From assembly GCA_004020545.1 (NCBI GenBank), contig SAQE01000011.1, positions 90,796-130,011 of the forward strand: 39,216 nucleotides of DNA, written 5' to 3'. This document shows positions 28,650-38,587 of this stretch, in pieces. The notes under the pieces were generated by a model. That model was given only the letters and a program-made list of their open reading frames with translations, did no database searches and was not told the origin of the DNA. The stretch is from Mesorhizobium sp. (GTDB lineage: Bacteria; Pseudomonadota; Alphaproteobacteria; Rhizobiales; Rhizobiaceae). The number at the start of each line of letters is the position of its first letter. The first letter of the stretch is position 1. Position numbers and translations under genes: made by a program.

Positions 28650-28736
28650 GCGGCCGCGTTGACGCGGCCGCCTAATTGACTAGATCGAAGCGCGCTTCGC
28701 CGGCAAAAACGAAGTCATTCCCGCCGGCCGCGCTTC
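28650..28736 (-). promoter_or_regulatory. two strong hairpins in the rplO-secY gap
   Basis: Hairpin 1 is GCGGCCGCG (28650-28658)/CGCGGCCGC (28663-28671), a perfect 9-bp stem. Hairpin 2 is GAAGCGCG (28687-28694)/CGCGCTTC (28729-28736) with an inner GCCGGC/GCCGGC (28699-28704/28723-28728). Neither has a U-tract. They may tune secY relative to the ribosomal genes, or be repeat elements. Confidence 0.5.
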
Positions 28737-28745
28737 AAATCGCCG

Positions 28746-29219
28746 TTACTCGGCGGCGGCCGCTTCCGGCAGCTTCACCGAACCGCCGGCCTTCTCGATC
28801 TTCTCGATCGCCGCCTTGGAGGCGCCGGCGACGTCGAAGGTGAGCTTGGCCTTGAGTTCGCCGTCGGAGAGAACGCGCACCCCGTCCTTGGCACGGCGGA
28901 TGACGCCGGCGGCAATCAGGGCCTCGGCCGTCACGGTCGCTTTGGCGTCGAGCTTCTTGGCGTCGACAGCGGCCTGGATGCGGGCGAGCGACACGACTGT
29001 GAAGCTCTTGCCGAACAGGTTGTTGAAGCCGCGCTTCGGCAGGCGACGGTAGAGCGGCATCTGGCCGCCCTCGAAGCCGTTGATGGCGACGCCGGAGCGC
29101 GCCTTCTGGCCCTTGACGCCGCGACCGGCGGTCTTGCCCGAGCCGGAGCCGATGCCGCGGCCGAGGCGCTTCCTGGAATGCGTGGCGCCGTCCTTGTCAC
29201 GCAGATCGTTGAGTTTCAT
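28746..29219 (-). CDS. rplO: 50S ribosomal protein L15
   Basis: 157 residues with the Gly/Arg-rich N-terminus [20 protein letters not shown] and the core [21 protein letters not shown]15 is a late large-subunit assembly protein. It lies 22 bp after rpmD in the spc segment. Confidence 0.98.
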   Translation of the reverse strand: MKLNDLRDKDGATHSRKRLGRGIGSGSGKTAGRGVKGQKARSGVAINGFEGGQMPLYRRLPKRGFNNLFGKSFTVVSLARIQAAVDAKKLDAKATVTAEALIAAGVIRRAKDGVRVLSDGELKAKLTFDVAGASKAAIEKIEKAGGSVKLPEAAAAE

Positions 29220-29241
29220 CTTCGTTCTCCTGCGCTTCCGT

Positions 29242-29439
29242 TCAGGCCTCGTCCACGACGCGGACGAGGTGCTGGACGGCGGCGATCATGCCGCGCACGG
29301 AAGGGGTGTCTTCCAGCGTGCGCCGCTTGTGCATCTTGTTGAGGCCGAGGCCGACCAGCGTCGCGCGCTGCTCCTTCGGCCGGCGGATCGGCGAACCGAT
29401 CTGCTCGACGGTGATGGTCTTCGTAGCTTTCTTGGCCAT
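29242..29439 (-). CDS. rpmD: 50S ribosomal protein L30
   Basis: 65 residues with [20 protein letters not shown] and [20 protein letters not shown], the diagnostic L30 pattern. It lies between rpsE (25 bp) and rplO (22 bp). Confidence 0.98.
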   Translation of the reverse strand: MAKKATKTITVEQIGSPIRRPKEQRATLVGLGLNKMHKRRTLEDTPSVRGMIAAVQHLVRVVDEA

Positions 29440-29464
29440 GGTCTAAATCCCTGGTCAGCGTCGA

Positions 29465-30028
29465 CTATTCTTCAGCCGCAACGGCGGTGCCGCGGCGGGC
29501 CTGAAGGGTCGAGTACTTGATGCCGCGCGCGGCAGCCACATCCTTCGGATGCATCTGGCTCTTCAGCGCGTCGAAGGTGGCGCGAACCATGTTGTAGGGG
29601 TTCGACGAACCCATCGACTTGGCGACCACGTCATGCATGCCGAGCGTCTCGAAGACGGCGCGCATCGGGCCACCCGCGATGATGCCGGTACCCTGCTTGG
29701 CGGCGCGCAGCAGAACGCGTCCGGCGCCCCAGCGGCCCTCGACGTCGTGATGCAGCGTGCGGCCCGAGCGCAGCGGCACGAAAATCATGTCGCGCTTGGC
29801 CGACTCGGTCGCCTTGCGGATCGCCTCCGGCACTTCGCGCGCCTTGCCGTGGCCGAAGCCGACACGGCCCTTCTGGTCGCCGACGACGACGAGCGCGGCA
29901 AAGCCGAAACGACGGCCGCCCTTCACCACCTTGGCGACGCGGTTGATGTGGACGAGCTTGTCCACCATGCCGTCGTCGCGCTCTTCGCGCTCGCGGCCGC
30001 GGCCGCCTTCCCTACGTTCCTGTGCCAT
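29465..30028 (-). CDS. rpsE: 30S ribosomal protein S5
   Basis: 187 residues. An Arg/Glu-rich N-terminal extension precedes the S5 domain with [20 protein letters not shown] and [20 protein letters not shown]. The C-terminal half has [21 protein letters not shown]5 takes part in translational accuracy and tRNA selection. Confidence 0.98.
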   Translation of the reverse strand: MAQERREGGRGREREERDDGMVDKLVHINRVAKVVKGGRRFGFAALVVVGDQKGRVGFGHGKAREVPEAIRKATESAKRDMIFVPLRSGRTLHHDVEGRWGAGRVLLRAAKQGTGIIAGGPMRAVFETLGMHDVVAKSMGSSNPYNMVRATFDALKSQMHPKDVAAARGIKYSTLQARRGTAVAAEE

Positions 30029-30105
30029 GTCCTAGTCCTTGTTCTTTTCCGGAAGCACGGGTTGCTGAAATGCCGGCGCCATCTTTGGGTCGCAGGCGGT
30101 GAAAA

Positions 30106-30468
30106 TCAGAAGCTGAGCCCACCCTCCCGGGCGGCCTCGGCAAGCGCCTTGACGCGGCCGTGATAGATGTAGGCGCCACGGTCGAAGACGACTTCCTTGA
30201 CGCCGGCCTTCGCGGCGCGCTCGGCGATCAGCTTGCCGACGGCAGCGGCAGCCGCAGTGTCGGCGCCGGTCTTGAGCGAACCCTTGAGGTCCTTCTCCAG
30301 CGTCGAGGCGGCGGCCAGCGTGCGGCCCTGCGCGTCGTCGATGACCTGGACGTAGATGTTCTTCGAGGTACGGTGCACCGAGAGACGCGGACGCGCGCCG
30401 CCGACCTTCTTGAGCTGGCGGCGCACGCGCTGCGCGCGGCGTTGGGTGATTTCTTTCGGGCTTGCCAT
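30106..30468 (-). CDS. rplR: 50S ribosomal protein L18
   Basis: 120 residues with [40 protein letters not shown] and ending in [17 protein letters not shown], the standard L18 pattern. It binds 5S rRNA. A long hairpin lies in the 138-bp gap before it. Confidence 0.98.
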   Translation of the reverse strand: MASPKEITQRRAQRVRRQLKKVGGARPRLSVHRTSKNIYVQVIDDAQGRTLAAASTLEKDLKGSLKTGADTAAAAAVGKLIAERAAKAGVKEVVFDRGAYIYHGRVKALAEAAREGGLSF

Positions 30469-30559
30469 AATGTCTGTTCCTTGCCTTCAGAGAACGGGGG
30501 CGACCCTGTGCGGTAGGCCAAACCTCCCGCGGCCGCTCCCCGCGGCGTTACACTTCTCG

Positions 30560-30604
30560 GGCTTGGCCCTTTCCGAAAAGTCTGCAACTTTTCGGGGCCA
30601 AGCC
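30560..30604. repeat. long palindrome in the rplF-rplR gap
   Basis: GGCTTGGCC (30560-30568)/GGCCAAGCC (30596-30604) encloses CCGAAAAGT (30573-30581)/ACTTTTCGG (30587-30595), giving an 18-bp stem with one 4-nt bulge and a 5-nt loop. It starts directly after the rplF stop. The ACTTTTCGG motif is common in palindromic repeats of Mesorhizobium and relatives. Confidence 0.65.
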
Positions 30605-30606
30605 TA

Positions 30607-31140
30607 TTACTTCTTCTTGCCTTCCTTGCGGACGATCCGCTCGTCGGCATAGCGCACGCCCTTGCCCTTATAGGGCTCCGGACCGCGATATTCGCGGATC
30701 TCGGCGGCGACCTGGCCGACCTGCTGCTTGTCGATGCCGGAGACCGTGATTTCGGTCGGCTTCGGCACGGAGATCGTGATGCCCTGCGGCGTCTCATAGA
30801 CCACGTCGTGGCTGAAGCCGAGCGCGAGCTGCAGGTTCTTGCCCTGCATGGCGGCACGATAGCCGACGCCGGTGATCTCAAGCTTCTTCTCGAAGCCGTC
30901 CTTCACGCCCTGCAGGATGTTGACGATCTGCGTGCGCGACATGCCCCACTTGGAACGGGCGGTCTTCGACTGGTCGCGCGGCTCGACAGCGATCTCGCTG
31001 CCTTCCATCTTGACCAGCACTTCGTCGTTCACCACGAACTTCAGCTCGCCCTTGGGGCCCTTCGCCGTCACGGTCTGACCGTTGACAGTTGCGGTCACGC
31101 CCTGGGGCAGCGAAACGGGTTTCTTTCCGATACGAGACAT
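30607..31140 (-). CDS. rplF: 50S ribosomal protein L6
   Basis: 177 residues starting [15 protein letters not shown], with the repeated L6 fold and the C-terminal signature [21 protein letters not shown]6 lies near the factor-binding site. Confidence 0.98.
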   Translation of the reverse strand: MSRIGKKPVSLPQGVTATVNGQTVTAKGPKGELKFVVNDEVLVKMEGSEIAVEPRDQSKTARSKWGMSRTQIVNILQGVKDGFEKKLEITGVGYRAAMQGKNLQLALGFSHDVVYETPQGITISVPKPTEITVSGIDKQQVGQVAAEIREYRGPEPYKGKGVRYADERIVRKEGKKK

Positions 31141-31230
31141 TTTGTTGTCCTCGTCACTTCTTTCGTTTCAGGTTCCAGTTCCCGGGCGCGATCCCGAGAA
31201 CCGAAGCCCATTCATCAATCTCGTGCCGGA

Positions 31231-31629
31231 TCAGAAGATCTGGCAGAGGATCTCGCCGCCGACATTCTGCTCACGCGCCTCGTGGTCAGCCATGACACCC
31301 TTCGGCGTCGACAGGATGGCGATGCCGAGGCCGTTGGCGACCTGCGGGATCGACTTGGCCGAAACGTATACCCGGCGGCCAGGCTTCGAGACGCGCTCGA
31401 TCTCGCGCACGACCGGAGCGCCGTCGAAATACTTCAGCTCGATCTCGATTTCCGACTTGCCGTTATCGAAGTCGGTCTGGCTGTAGTCGCGGATATAGCC
31501 TTCCGACTTTAGCACTTCGAGAACGCGGGCGCGCAGACGCGAGGCCGGGGTCGAGACGCTCGACTTCTTGCGGCCGTAAGCGTTGCGGATGCGGGTCAGC
31601 ATATCGCCGAGAGGATCGCTCAATGACAT
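31231..31629 (-). CDS. rpsH: 30S ribosomal protein S8
   Basis: 132 residues starting [20 protein letters not shown] and ending [20 protein letters not shown] followed by GGEILCQIF, typical of S8. In E. coli S8 represses the spc operon by binding its mRNA near rplE; the same control is possible here but no site was identified. Confidence 0.98.
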   Translation of the reverse strand: MSLSDPLGDMLTRIRNAYGRKKSSVSTPASRLRARVLEVLKSEGYIRDYSQTDFDNGKSEIEIELKYFDGAPVVREIERVSKPGRRVYVSAKSIPQVANGLGIAILSTPKGVMADHEAREQNVGGEILCQIF

Positions 31630-31641
31630 CTCAGTGTCTCC

Positions 31642-31947
31642 TTACCAGCTCGACTTGACCAGGCCCGGGATCTGGCCGTTGTTGCCCAGATCGCGAAGCG
31701 CGATACGCGAAAGCTTGAGCTTGCGATAGTAGGCACGCGGACGGCCGGTGACTTCGCAGCGGTTGCGGATACGGATCTTGGCCGAATTGCGCGGCAGCGC
31801 CGAAAGCTTCAACTGGGCGCGGAACCGCTCTTCCATCGGCTTGGACTGATCCATGACGATTTCCTTGAGCGCCTTGCGCTTGGCGGCATACTGACCGGCA
31901 AGCTTGCGGCGCCGGTTGTTCTTCTCGACTGAGCTGGTCTTTGCCAT
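31642..31947 (-). CDS. rpsN: 30S ribosomal protein S14
   Basis: 101 residues, the long zinc-free form: only one Cys in [20 protein letters not shown], so the Cys-x2-Cys motifs of the zinc-binding form are absent. The ATG at 31945-31947 begins [16 protein letters not shown]; an upstream in-frame stretch overlaps rplE and is not coding. Confidence 0.98.
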   Translation of the reverse strand: MAKTSSVEKNNRRRKLAGQYAAKRKALKEIVMDQSKPMEERFRAQLKLSALPRNSAKIRIRNRCEVTGRPRAYYRKLKLSRIALRDLGNNGQIPGLVKSSW

Positions 31948-31973
31948 TTCAGATTTTTCCTTTTTCGCTGCCG

Positions 31974-32552
31974 TTACTGGCGGAAGGGGAAGTTGAAGGC
32001 CTTGAGCAGCGCTCTCGCCTCGTCGTCCGTCTTCGCCGTCGTACAAACGATGACGTCCATGCCCCAGACCTGATCAACCTTGTCGTAGTTGATCTCCGGG
32101 AACACGATGTGTTCCTTGATGCCCATGGCGTAGTTGCCACGGCCGTCAAAGCTCTTCGGGTTCAGTCCGCGGAAGTCGCGGACGCGCGGCAGCGCAATGT
32201 TCACGAGGCGGTCGAGGAACTCGTACATGCGTTCCTTGCGCAGCGTGACCTTGGCGCCGATCGGCATGTTCTCGCGCACCTTGAAGCCCGCGATCGAGTT
32301 GCGGGCGCGGGTGACGACGGCCTTCTGGCCGGCGATCAGCGCGAGATCCTCGGCCGCGACCGAGGGCTTCTTGGAATCGCCGGTCGCCTCGCCGACGCCC
32401 ATGTTCAGCACGATCTTGTCCAGGCGCGGGACCTGCATGTCGTTGTCGTAGCCGAACTGCTCCTGCAGCGCCTTGCGGATGGTCTCGTTGTAGACCTTCT
32501 TGAGGCGCGGCTCGTTCTTGGCAGCCGCCTGCTTGGTTTCAGCCTTAGCCAT
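31974..32552 (-). CDS. rplE: 50S ribosomal protein L5
   Basis: 192 residues. Signatures are [40 protein letters not shown] and [21 protein letters not shown]5 binds 5S rRNA and P-site tRNA. The start overlaps the rplX stop by 8 nt, so translation is likely coupled. Confidence 0.98.
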   Translation of the reverse strand: MAKAETKQAAAKNEPRLKKVYNETIRKALQEQFGYDNDMQVPRLDKIVLNMGVGEATGDSKKPSVAAEDLALIAGQKAVVTRARNSIAGFKVRENMPIGAKVTLRKERMYEFLDRLVNIALPRVRDFRGLNPKSFDGRGNYAMGIKEHIVFPEINYDKVDQVWGMDVIVCTTAKTDDEARALLKAFNFPFRQ

Positions 32553-32859
32553 TGATGACTTCTCCCGAACGCTTGGCGACGCGCACCTTCTTGCCGTCCT
32601 TCTGGATCGCGAAGCCGACGCGGGTCGGCTTGCCGTCCTTGGGGTCGGCCAGCGCGATGTTCGACAGGTGGATCGGCGCTTCCTTGGTGATGATCCCGCC
32701 CTCTTGGGACTGGGTCTGCTTCTGATGACGGCGAATGAGGTTCACGCCGCGCACGAGCGCGGTGTCTTCCTTTGGCTGCACCGACAGGACTTCGCCCGAA
32801 CGGCCCTTGTCCTTGCCGGCAAGCACGACGACCTTGTCGCCTTTTCTGATCTTTTGCAT
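32545..32859 (-). CDS. rplX: 50S ribosomal protein L24
   Basis: 104 residues with the KOW motif [20 protein letters not shown] and [21 protein letters not shown]24 starts large-subunit assembly. It is 12 bp after rplN. Confidence 0.98.
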   Translation of the reverse strand: MQKIRKGDKVVVLAGKDKGRSGEVLSVQPKEDTALVRGVNLIRRHQKQTQSQEGGIITKEAPIHLSNIALADPKDGKPTRVGFAIQKDGKKVRVAKRSGEVING

Positions 32860-32871
32860 TGGTCCGGCTCC

Positions 32872-33240
32872 TTACAGCACTTCAGGCGCGAGCGAGATGA
32901 TCTTCATGTGGTTCTTGGCGCGAAGCTCGCGCGGAACCGGCCCGAAGATACGCGTGCCGATCGGTTCTTTCTTGTTGTCGACGAGAACGGCCGCGTTCTT
33001 GTCGAAACGGATCACGCTGCCGTCCGGACGGCGGATGTCCTTGGCCGTGCGAACCACGACCGCCTTCATCACATCGCCCTTCTTAACGCGGCCGCGCGGG
33101 ATGGCTTCCTTGATCGACACCACGATGATGTCGCCGACGGAGGCATACTTCCGCTTCGAGCCGCCCAGCACCTTGATGCACATGACACGACGGGCGCCGG
33201 AATTGTCCGCGACGTCGAGGTTTGTTTGCATCTGAATCAT
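32872..33240 (-). CDS. rplN: 50S ribosomal protein L14
   Basis: 122 residues starting [20 protein letters not shown], with the L14 core [20 protein letters not shown] and [21 protein letters not shown]14 forms an intersubunit bridge. It lies 82 bp after rpsQ, the usual junction of the S10 and spc segments. Confidence 0.98.
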   Translation of the reverse strand: MIQMQTNLDVADNSGARRVMCIKVLGGSKRKYASVGDIIVVSIKEAIPRGRVKKGDVMKAVVVRTAKDIRRPDGSVIRFDKNAAVLVDNKKEPIGTRIFGPVPRELRAKNHMKIISLAPEVL

Positions 33241-33322
33241 GACTGGCCGCCTTCTTCTTTTCTAACGGGACGGGTTCTTCACCCCTCCCCGGTCTGTCCA
33301 AAATTCGTTTCGTTCGCCCGGA

Positions 33323-33562
33323 TCAAGCCTGATCCGACGTGACGACGATCCAGCGCTTGTCCTTGGAAATCGGCTTCGATTCCTGGATGAACACCTGGTC
33401 GCCGACCTTGTGGGCGTTGTTCTCGTCGTGCGCCTTGTACTTCTTGGTCATGCGCACGGTCTTCTTCATCACGGGATGCGTGAAGCGCCGTTCGACCTTG
33501 ACGACGACCGTCTTCTCGTTCTTGTCGCTGACGACGGTGCCCTGCAGAATGCGCTTTGGCAT
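33323..33562 (-). CDS. rpsQ: 30S ribosomal protein S17
   Basis: 79 residues with [20 protein letters not shown] and [18 protein letters not shown], diagnostic for S17. It is the last gene of the S10 segment, 4 bp after rpmC. Confidence 0.98.
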   Translation of the reverse strand: MPKRILQGTVVSDKNEKTVVVKVERRFTHPVMKKTVRMTKKYKAHDENNAHKVGDQVFIQESKPISKDKRWIVVTSDQA

Positions 33563-33566
33563 GGTC

Positions 33567-33767
33567 TTAACCCTTCTTGGCCGCGGCTTTTTCAGCGGCG
33601 ATGGTCTTGATGCGCGCGATGTCCCTGCGGACCTGCTTCACGCGCGCGGTCTTCTCGAGCTGACCGGTGGCCTTCTGGAAGCGCAGGTTGAACTGCTCCT
33701 TCTTCAGGCTGGCCAGGTCGTCGGTCAGCTGATCCTGGGTCTTGGTCCGGATGTCTTCGGCTTTCAT
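33567..33767 (-). CDS. rpmC: 50S ribosomal protein L29
   Basis: 66 residues with [20 protein letters not shown] and the [10 protein letters not shown] helix, the L29 two-helix hairpin near the tunnel exit. It is 14 bp after rplP and 4 bp before rpsQ. Confidence 0.98.
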   Translation of the reverse strand: MKAEDIRTKTQDQLTDDLASLKKEQFNLRFQKATGQLEKTARVKQVRRDIARIKTIAAEKAAAKKG

Positions 33768-33781
33768 GGTTCAGCCCGTCC

Positions 33782-34195
33782 TTATTCTGCGATGCGCTGT
33801 ACGAAGCGCGTCTTGACCGAGAGCTTGGCGGCGCCGAGACGCAGCGCCTCACGCGCGGTCTCCTCGCTGACGCCGTCGATCTCGAACATGATGCGGCCAG
33901 GCTTGACGCGCGCCGCCCAGTAGTCGACTGCGCCCTTGCCCTTACCCATGCGCACTTCGGTCGGCTTCGAGGTGACCGGCAGATCCGGGAACACCCGGAT
34001 CCAGACGCGGCCGGCACGTTTCATCTCGCGGGTGATCGCGCGGCGGGCCGCCTCGATCTCGCGCGCGGTGACGCGGTTAGGCTCAAGCGCCTTCAGCCCG
34101 AAACCGCCGAAATCCAGGTTGGTGCCGCCCTTGGCGGTACCGTGGATACGGCCCTTGAACTGCTTGCGGAACTTTGTGCGCTTTGGCTGCAGCAT
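33782..34195 (-). CDS. rplP: 50S ribosomal protein L16
   Basis: 137 residues starting [20 protein letters not shown], with [20 protein letters not shown] and [20 protein letters not shown]16 is a late assembly protein near the A site. It contains the conserved Arg in the loop that RoxA-type oxygenases hydroxylate in some bacteria; whether that happens here is unknown. Confidence 0.98.
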   Translation of the reverse strand: MLQPKRTKFRKQFKGRIHGTAKGGTNLDFGGFGLKALEPNRVTAREIEAARRAITREMKRAGRVWIRVFPDLPVTSKPTEVRMGKGKGAVDYWAARVKPGRIMFEIDGVSEETAREALRLGAAKLSVKTRFVQRIAE

Positions 34196-34222
34196 CGTTC
34201 TAACTCCAAATTCTCAAATGTC

Positions 34223-34945
34223 TCAGGCGTTCTCGCGACGACGACCGCGCTCGCGCTCGCCGGTCTGACCGCCATGATCGCCTTCCGTCGCGCGACGCTC
34301 CGATGCCATCGGGTCGTGCTCGAGGATCTCGCCCTTGAACACCCACACCTTGACGCCGCAGATGCCGTACGCCGTTTGCGCCTCGGCCGTGCCGTAGTCG
34401 ACATCGGCGCGCAGCGTGTGCAGCGGCACGCGACCTTCGCGGTACCACTCCATGCGCGCGATCTCGGCTCCGCCGAGACGGCCGCCGCAGTTGATGCGGA
34501 TGCCTTCGGCGCCGAGACGCATGGCCGATTGAACGGCCCGCTTCATGGCGCGGCGGAACGCGATGCGGCGCTCGAGCTGCTGGGCGATCGACTGCGCGAT
34601 CAGCGTGGCGTCGATTTCCGGCTTGCGCACCTCGACGATGTTGAGGTGCGTCTCGGACTTCGTCATCTCCATCAGCTTCTTGCGAAGCTTCTCGATGTCG
34701 GCGCCCTTCTTGCCGATGATCAGGCCCGGACGCGCCGCGTGGATGGTGACGCGGCACTTCTTGTGCGGGCGCTCGATCACGACCTTGGAGATCGCGGCCT
34801 GCTTGAGTTCCTTCTCAAGATACTTGCGGATCTTGATGTCCTCGTGCAGCAGCTGGCCGTACTCGCCGGTGTTGGCGAACCAGCGCGAATCCCAGGTGCG
34901 GTTGATGCCGAGACGCAGCCCGATCGGATTGACTTTCTGGCCCAT
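34223..34945 (-). CDS. rpsC: 30S ribosomal protein S3
   Basis: 240 residues starting [20 protein letters not shown], with the KH-domain segment [20 protein letters not shown] and the C-terminal [20 protein letters not shown]. The charged tail [20 protein letters not shown] is a lineage extension. Its ATG overlaps the rplV stop by 1 nt (TAATG). Confidence 0.98.
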   Translation of the reverse strand: MGQKVNPIGLRLGINRTWDSRWFANTGEYGQLLHEDIKIRKYLEKELKQAAISKVVIERPHKKCRVTIHAARPGLIIGKKGADIEKLRKKLMEMTKSETHLNIVEVRKPEIDATLIAQSIAQQLERRIAFRRAMKRAVQSAMRLGAEGIRINCGGRLGGAEIARMEWYREGRVPLHTLRADVDYGTAEAQTAYGICGVKVWVFKGEILEHDPMASERRATEGDHGGQTGERERGRRRENA

Positions 34946-35334
34946 TATGCGGCCTCCCCTTTTTCCTCGACTTCACGAACGACGATCGTGAGGTGCGAGA
35001 ACGGCTTTTCGATACGGCTGGCGCGACCACGGCCACGAGCGTGGAACCGCTTCATGACGATCGACTTGCCGACATAGGCTTCCGCCACGATCAGCGCATC
35101 GACGTCGAGATCGTGGTTGTTTTCCGCGTTGGCGATCGCCGACTCCAGCGTCTTCTTGACCGTGCCGGAAATCCGCTTGGCCGAGAATTCGAGGTCGGAA
35201 AGCGCTGTCGCGACCTTCTTGCCGCGGATCAGCGCGGCAACCAGGTTCAGCTTCTGCGGGCTGATACGGATGGTGCGCAGAACAGCGCGCGCCTCGTTAT
35301 CAGCAAGCCTGCGCGGAGCTTTGGCCTTGCCCAT
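34945..35334 (-). CDS. rplV: 50S ribosomal protein L22
   Basis: 129 residues with [20 protein letters not shown] and the beta-hairpin [20 protein letters not shown] that lines the exit tunnel, where macrolide-resistance changes arise in other bacteria. It is 2 bp after rpsS and overlaps rpsC by 1 nt. Confidence 0.98.
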   Translation of the reverse strand: MGKAKAPRRLADNEARAVLRTIRISPQKLNLVAALIRGKKVATALSDLEFSAKRISGTVKKTLESAIANAENNHDLDVDALIVAEAYVGKSIVMKRFHARGRGRASRIEKPFSHLTIVVREVEEKGEAA

Positions 35335-35336
35335 GA

Positions 35337-35615
35337 TTATTTCCTCTTCGCCTTCTTATCCGCGCCGTGACCGTAATAGGTCCGGGTCGGAGCGAATTCA
35401 CCGAACTTGTGACCGACCATGTCCTCGTTCACAGAGACGGGAACATGCTTCTGGCCGTTGTAGACACCGAAGGTGAAGCCGACGAACTGCGGCAGGATGG
35501 TGGAGCGACGGCTCCACATCTTGATCACCTCATTGCGACCGCCTTCACGAACCTTGTCCACCTTCTTGAGAAGGTAGCCGTCGATGAAGGGGCCTTTCCA
35601 AATCGAACGAGTCAC
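35337..35615 (-). CDS. rpsS: 30S ribosomal protein S19
   Basis: 92 residues with [40 protein letters not shown] and [21 protein letters not shown]19 sits in the 30S head with S13. It is 16 bp after rplB. Confidence 0.98.
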   Translation of the reverse strand: MTRSIWKGPFIDGYLLKKVDKVREGGRNEVIKMWSRRSTILPQFVGFTFGVYNGQKHVPVSVNEDMVGHKFGEFAPTRTYYGHGADKKAKRK

Positions 35616-35631
35616 TTGGCGTTACCTCTTC

Positions 35632-36465
35632 TTAGCTCTTGCGCTGATGGCGCGAGCGCACGATGAACTTGTCGGTCGCCTTGTTGGACCGCGTCTTCTT
35701 GCCCTTGGTCGGCTTGCCCCAAGGCGAAACCGGATGACGGCCACCCGAGGTGCGGCCTTCACCGCCGCCGTGCGGATGATCGACCGGGTTCATGGCCACG
35801 CCGCGATTGTGCGGGCGCTTGCCGCGCCACACGGTGCGGCCGGCCTTGCCGTCGTTGATGTTGCCGTGGTCGGGGTTCGACACGGCGCCGACGGTGGCCA
35901 TGCAGGAGCCGTGCACGACGCGCTGCTCGCCCGAGTTGAGGCGCAGGATCGCCATGCCCTGGTCGCGGCCGACGAGTTGGGCGTAGCCGCCCGCCGAACG
36001 GGCGACCTGACCGCCCTTGCCCGGCTTCAGCTCGATGTTGTGGACGATCGTGCCGACCGGCATCGAAGCCAAGGGCATTGCATTGCCCGGCTTCACGTCG
36101 ACCGCTTCGCCGGCCACGATCTTGTCGCCCGCAGCCAGGCGCTGCGGCGCCAGGATGTAGGACAGCTCGCCGTCGTCATACTTGATCAGCGCGATGAAGG
36201 CGGTGCGGTTCGGATCGTATTCGATACGCTCCACCGTGCCGACGACGTCGTACTTCTTACGCTTGAAGTCGATGATGCGGTACGAACGCTTGTGACCGCC
36301 GCCGATGAAGCGGGCCGTGATGCGGCCGTAATTGTTGCGGCCGCCCGACTTGGTCAGGCCTTCGGTCAGGCCCTTGACGGGCTTGCCCTTGTAGAGGCCC
36401 GAGCGGTCGACGATGACCAACTGGCGGGTGCTCGGCGTTACCGGGTTGAATTTCTTGAGTGCCAT
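35632..36465 (-). CDS. rplB: 50S ribosomal protein L2
   Basis: 277 residues with [35 protein letters not shown] and the catalytic-region motif [20 protein letters not shown], including the conserved His near the peptidyl transferase centre. It lies between rplW (22 bp) and rpsS. Confidence 0.98.
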   Translation of the reverse strand: MALKKFNPVTPSTRQLVIVDRSGLYKGKPVKGLTEGLTKSGGRNNYGRITARFIGGGHKRSYRIIDFKRKKYDVVGTVERIEYDPNRTAFIALIKYDDGELSYILAPQRLAAGDKIVAGEAVDVKPGNAMPLASMPVGTIVHNIELKPGKGGQVARSAGGYAQLVGRDQGMAILRLNSGEQRVVHGSCMATVGAVSNPDHGNINDGKAGRTVWRGKRPHNRGVAMNPVDHPHGGGEGRTSGGRHPVSPWGKPTKGKKTRSNKATDKFIVRSRHQRKS

Positions 36466-36487
36466 TGTCCTGTCCTCGCGGCCTTGC

Positions 36488-36781
36488 TCAGAGACCCGTC
36501 GCGACGTCGATCGACTGGCCCTCGGCCAGCGTCACAACCGCCTTCTTGACGTCGCCCTGGCGGCCAACCGTGCCGCGGAAGCGCTTGATCTTGCCCTTGC
36601 GGACGAGCGTGTTCACGGCCATCACCTTGACGCCGAAGAGCGCTTCGACGGCGGCCTTGATTTCCGGCTTCGACGCCTTCTTGGCGACGTTGAAGACGAC
36701 CTGGTTCTGCTCGGAAGCCATGGTCGACTTTTCAGTGATCGCCGGCGAGACGATCACGTCGTAGTGACGAAGGTCGGTCAT
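36488..36781 (-). CDS. rplW: 50S ribosomal protein L23
   Basis: 97 residues with [20 protein letters not shown] and [20 protein letters not shown] followed by [21 protein letters not shown]23 is the tunnel-exit docking site for SRP and trigger factor. Its start overlaps the rplD stop by 4 nt (ATGA). Confidence 0.98.
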   Translation of the reverse strand: MTDLRHYDVIVSPAITEKSTMASEQNQVVFNVAKKASKPEIKAAVEALFGVKVMAVNTLVRKGKIKRFRGTVGRQGDVKKAVVTLAEGQSIDVATGL

Positions 36782-37398
36782 TTGAAGCGCTCCTCGAGAG
36801 CCTCGACGGCGGCCTTCGAAAGGACCAGCGTGCCGCGGCGCAGAATGTCGTAGACGTTGATGCCCTGGATGGGCAGCACGTCGATGTTAGGAATGTTGGT
36901 CGCCGCCAGCTTGAAGTTCTGGTCGAGCTCGGCGCCGCCGATCACCAGGGCGTTGGTCAGCCCGAGCGTTTCGAGGTTAGCTGCCAGCGCCTTGGTCTTG
37001 GCCTCGGCCAGCTTCAGCTCGTCGACGATGATCAGCGAGGCGCTCTTGGCCTTGGCCGAGAGAGCATGCTTCAAGCCCAGCGCGCGCACCTTCTTCGGCA
37101 GCTCGTGCTCGTGGCTGCGCACGACCGGACCGTGCGCCTTGCCGCCGCCGCGGAACTGCGGAGCGCGAGCCGAATGGTGACGGGCGCGGCCCGTACCCTT
37201 CTGCTTGTACATCTTGGCGCCGGTGCGCGCGATCTCGGCGCGACCCTTGGCCTTGTGCGTGCCCTGCTGCTTCTTGGCGAGCTGCCAGCGCACGACGCGC
37301 TGCAGGATGTCCTCGCGCGGGTCAAGGCCGAAAATCTCCTCGGAGAGTTTCACCTTGCCGGCGTCCTTGCCGCCGAGCGTTGTGATCTTGAGATCCAT
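36778..37398 (-). CDS. rplD: 50S ribosomal protein L4
   Basis: 206 residues with the extended tunnel loop [20 protein letters not shown] and [20 protein letters not shown]. In E. coli L4 represses its own operon through the S10 leader; no such leader was recognised here. Its ATG overlaps the rplC stop by 1 nt. Confidence 0.98.
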   Translation of the reverse strand: MDLKITTLGGKDAGKVKLSEEIFGLDPREDILQRVVRWQLAKKQQGTHKAKGRAEIARTGAKMYKQKGTGRARHHSARAPQFRGGGKAHGPVVRSHEHELPKKVRALGLKHALSAKAKSASLIIVDELKLAEAKTKALAANLETLGLTNALVIGGAELDQNFKLAATNIPNIDVLPIQGINVYDILRRGTLVLSKAAVEALEERFK

Positions 37399-38117
37399 TA
37401 TTCAGCTCCCTCAGTGGCCGGGGCGTCGTTCTTGGCGACAGCGGCAGCGCGGATTGCGGCAGGCTTCGGTGCGTTGGCAGGCAGCGCAACCTTGGCCGCG
37501 TCGCGAACCAGGATCCAGGCGCCCTTGACGCCCGGGACGGCGCCGCGGATCAGGATCAGGCCGCGGTCGGCATCGGTCGAGACGACCTCGACATTCTGGG
37601 TGGTGACGCGGACGTCACCCATGTGGCCGGCCATCTTCTTGCCCTTGAACACCTTGCCGGGGTCCTGGCGCTGACCGGTCGAACCGTGCGTGCGGTGCGA
37701 GACCGAGTTGCCGTGCGTGGCGCGGCCACCACCCATGTTGTGCCGCTTGATCACGCCCTGGAAACCCTTGCCGGTCGAGGTGCCGGTGACGTCGACCTTC
37801 TGGCCGGCGACGAAGTGCTCGACGGTGAGCTCGGCGCCGACGTCGATCATGTTGTCGGCGGAGACGCGGAACTCGGCGAGCTTCGCCTTCGGCTCGACGG
37901 AGGCGGCGGCGAAATGGCCGCGCATCGCCTTCGATGTGTTCTTCACCTTGGCAAGGCCAACGCCGAGCTGGACGGCGGTGTAGCCGTTCTTCTCCTGCGT
38001 GCGCTGCGCCACGACCTGGCAGTTCTCCATCTGGAGAACGGTGACGGGAACGTGTTCCCCGGCATCGTTATAGATGCGGGTCATTCCCACCTTCTTTGCA
38101 ATCACACCTGAACGCAT
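37398..38117 (-). CDS. rplC: 50S ribosomal protein L3
   Basis: 239 residues with [20 protein letters not shown], the core [20 protein letters not shown] and [20 protein letters not shown]. The Ala-rich C-terminal extension is usual in alphaproteobacteria. The ribosome site AAAGGAA lies in the third copy of a short repeated motif in the preceding gap. Confidence 0.98.
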   Translation of the reverse strand: MRSGVIAKKVGMTRIYNDAGEHVPVTVLQMENCQVVAQRTQEKNGYTAVQLGVGLAKVKNTSKAMRGHFAAASVEPKAKLAEFRVSADNMIDVGAELTVEHFVAGQKVDVTGTSTGKGFQGVIKRHNMGGGRATHGNSVSHRTHGSTGQRQDPGKVFKGKKMAGHMGDVRVTTQNVEVVSTDADRGLILIRGAVPGVKGAWILVRDAAKVALPANAPKPAAIRAAAVAKNDAPATEGAE

Positions 38118-38124
38118 CGGTTCA

Positions 38125-38216
38125 ATTCCTTTAGAGTTCCCTGTCGGGGCTACCGCCCCTCCACGCCTCTTGTTCCTTCAGAGTTCCGGGTCGCCCCGCC
38201 CTCTTGTTCCTTAGAG
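38125..38216 (-). repeat. three tandem copies of a ribosome-site-bearing motif in the rpsJ-rplC gap
   Basis: On the minus strand CTCTAAGGAACAAGAG (38216-38201), CTCTGAAGGAACAAGAG (38183-38167) and CTCTAAAGGAAT (38136-38125) follow each other. The first contains the rpsJ stop codon, and the last contains the rplC ribosome-binding sequence. The gap looks enlarged by local duplication. Confidence 0.55.
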
Positions 38217-38519
38217 CTTGATCTCGACGTCGACACCGGCGGCCAGATCGAGCTTCATCAGAGCATCGACGGTCTGCGGGGTCGGATCGACGATGTCCAG
38301 CAGTCGCTTGTGGGTGCGCATCTCGAACTGCTCACGGCTCTTCTTGTCGACGTGGGGCGACCGGTTGACCGTGAACTTTTCGATCCGCGTCGGCAGCGGA
38401 ATGGGGCCGCGGACGTTGGCGCCGGTGCGCTTTGCGGTCGACACGATTTCGCGCGTCGAGGCGTCAAGCACCCGGTGGTCAAACGCCTTAAGGCGGATGC
38501 GGATATTCTGTCCGTTCAT
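38211..38519 (-). CDS. rpsJ: 30S ribosomal protein S10
   Basis: 102 residues with [40 protein letters not shown] and [21 protein letters not shown]10 also acts as NusE in transcription antitermination. It follows tuf by 68 bp and heads the S10 segment. Confidence 0.98.
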   Translation of the reverse strand: MNGQNIRIRLKAFDHRVLDASTREIVSTAKRTGANVRGPIPLPTRIEKFTVNRSPHVDKKSREQFEMRTHKRLLDIVDPTPQTVDALMKLDLAAGVDVEIKL

Positions 38520-38587
38520 GCGTCAATTCCTTGTTCTGGCGCGGCGCGGGCAGCTCCCGCGCCCGCGACAGATCCGTTTCAGTCCAA

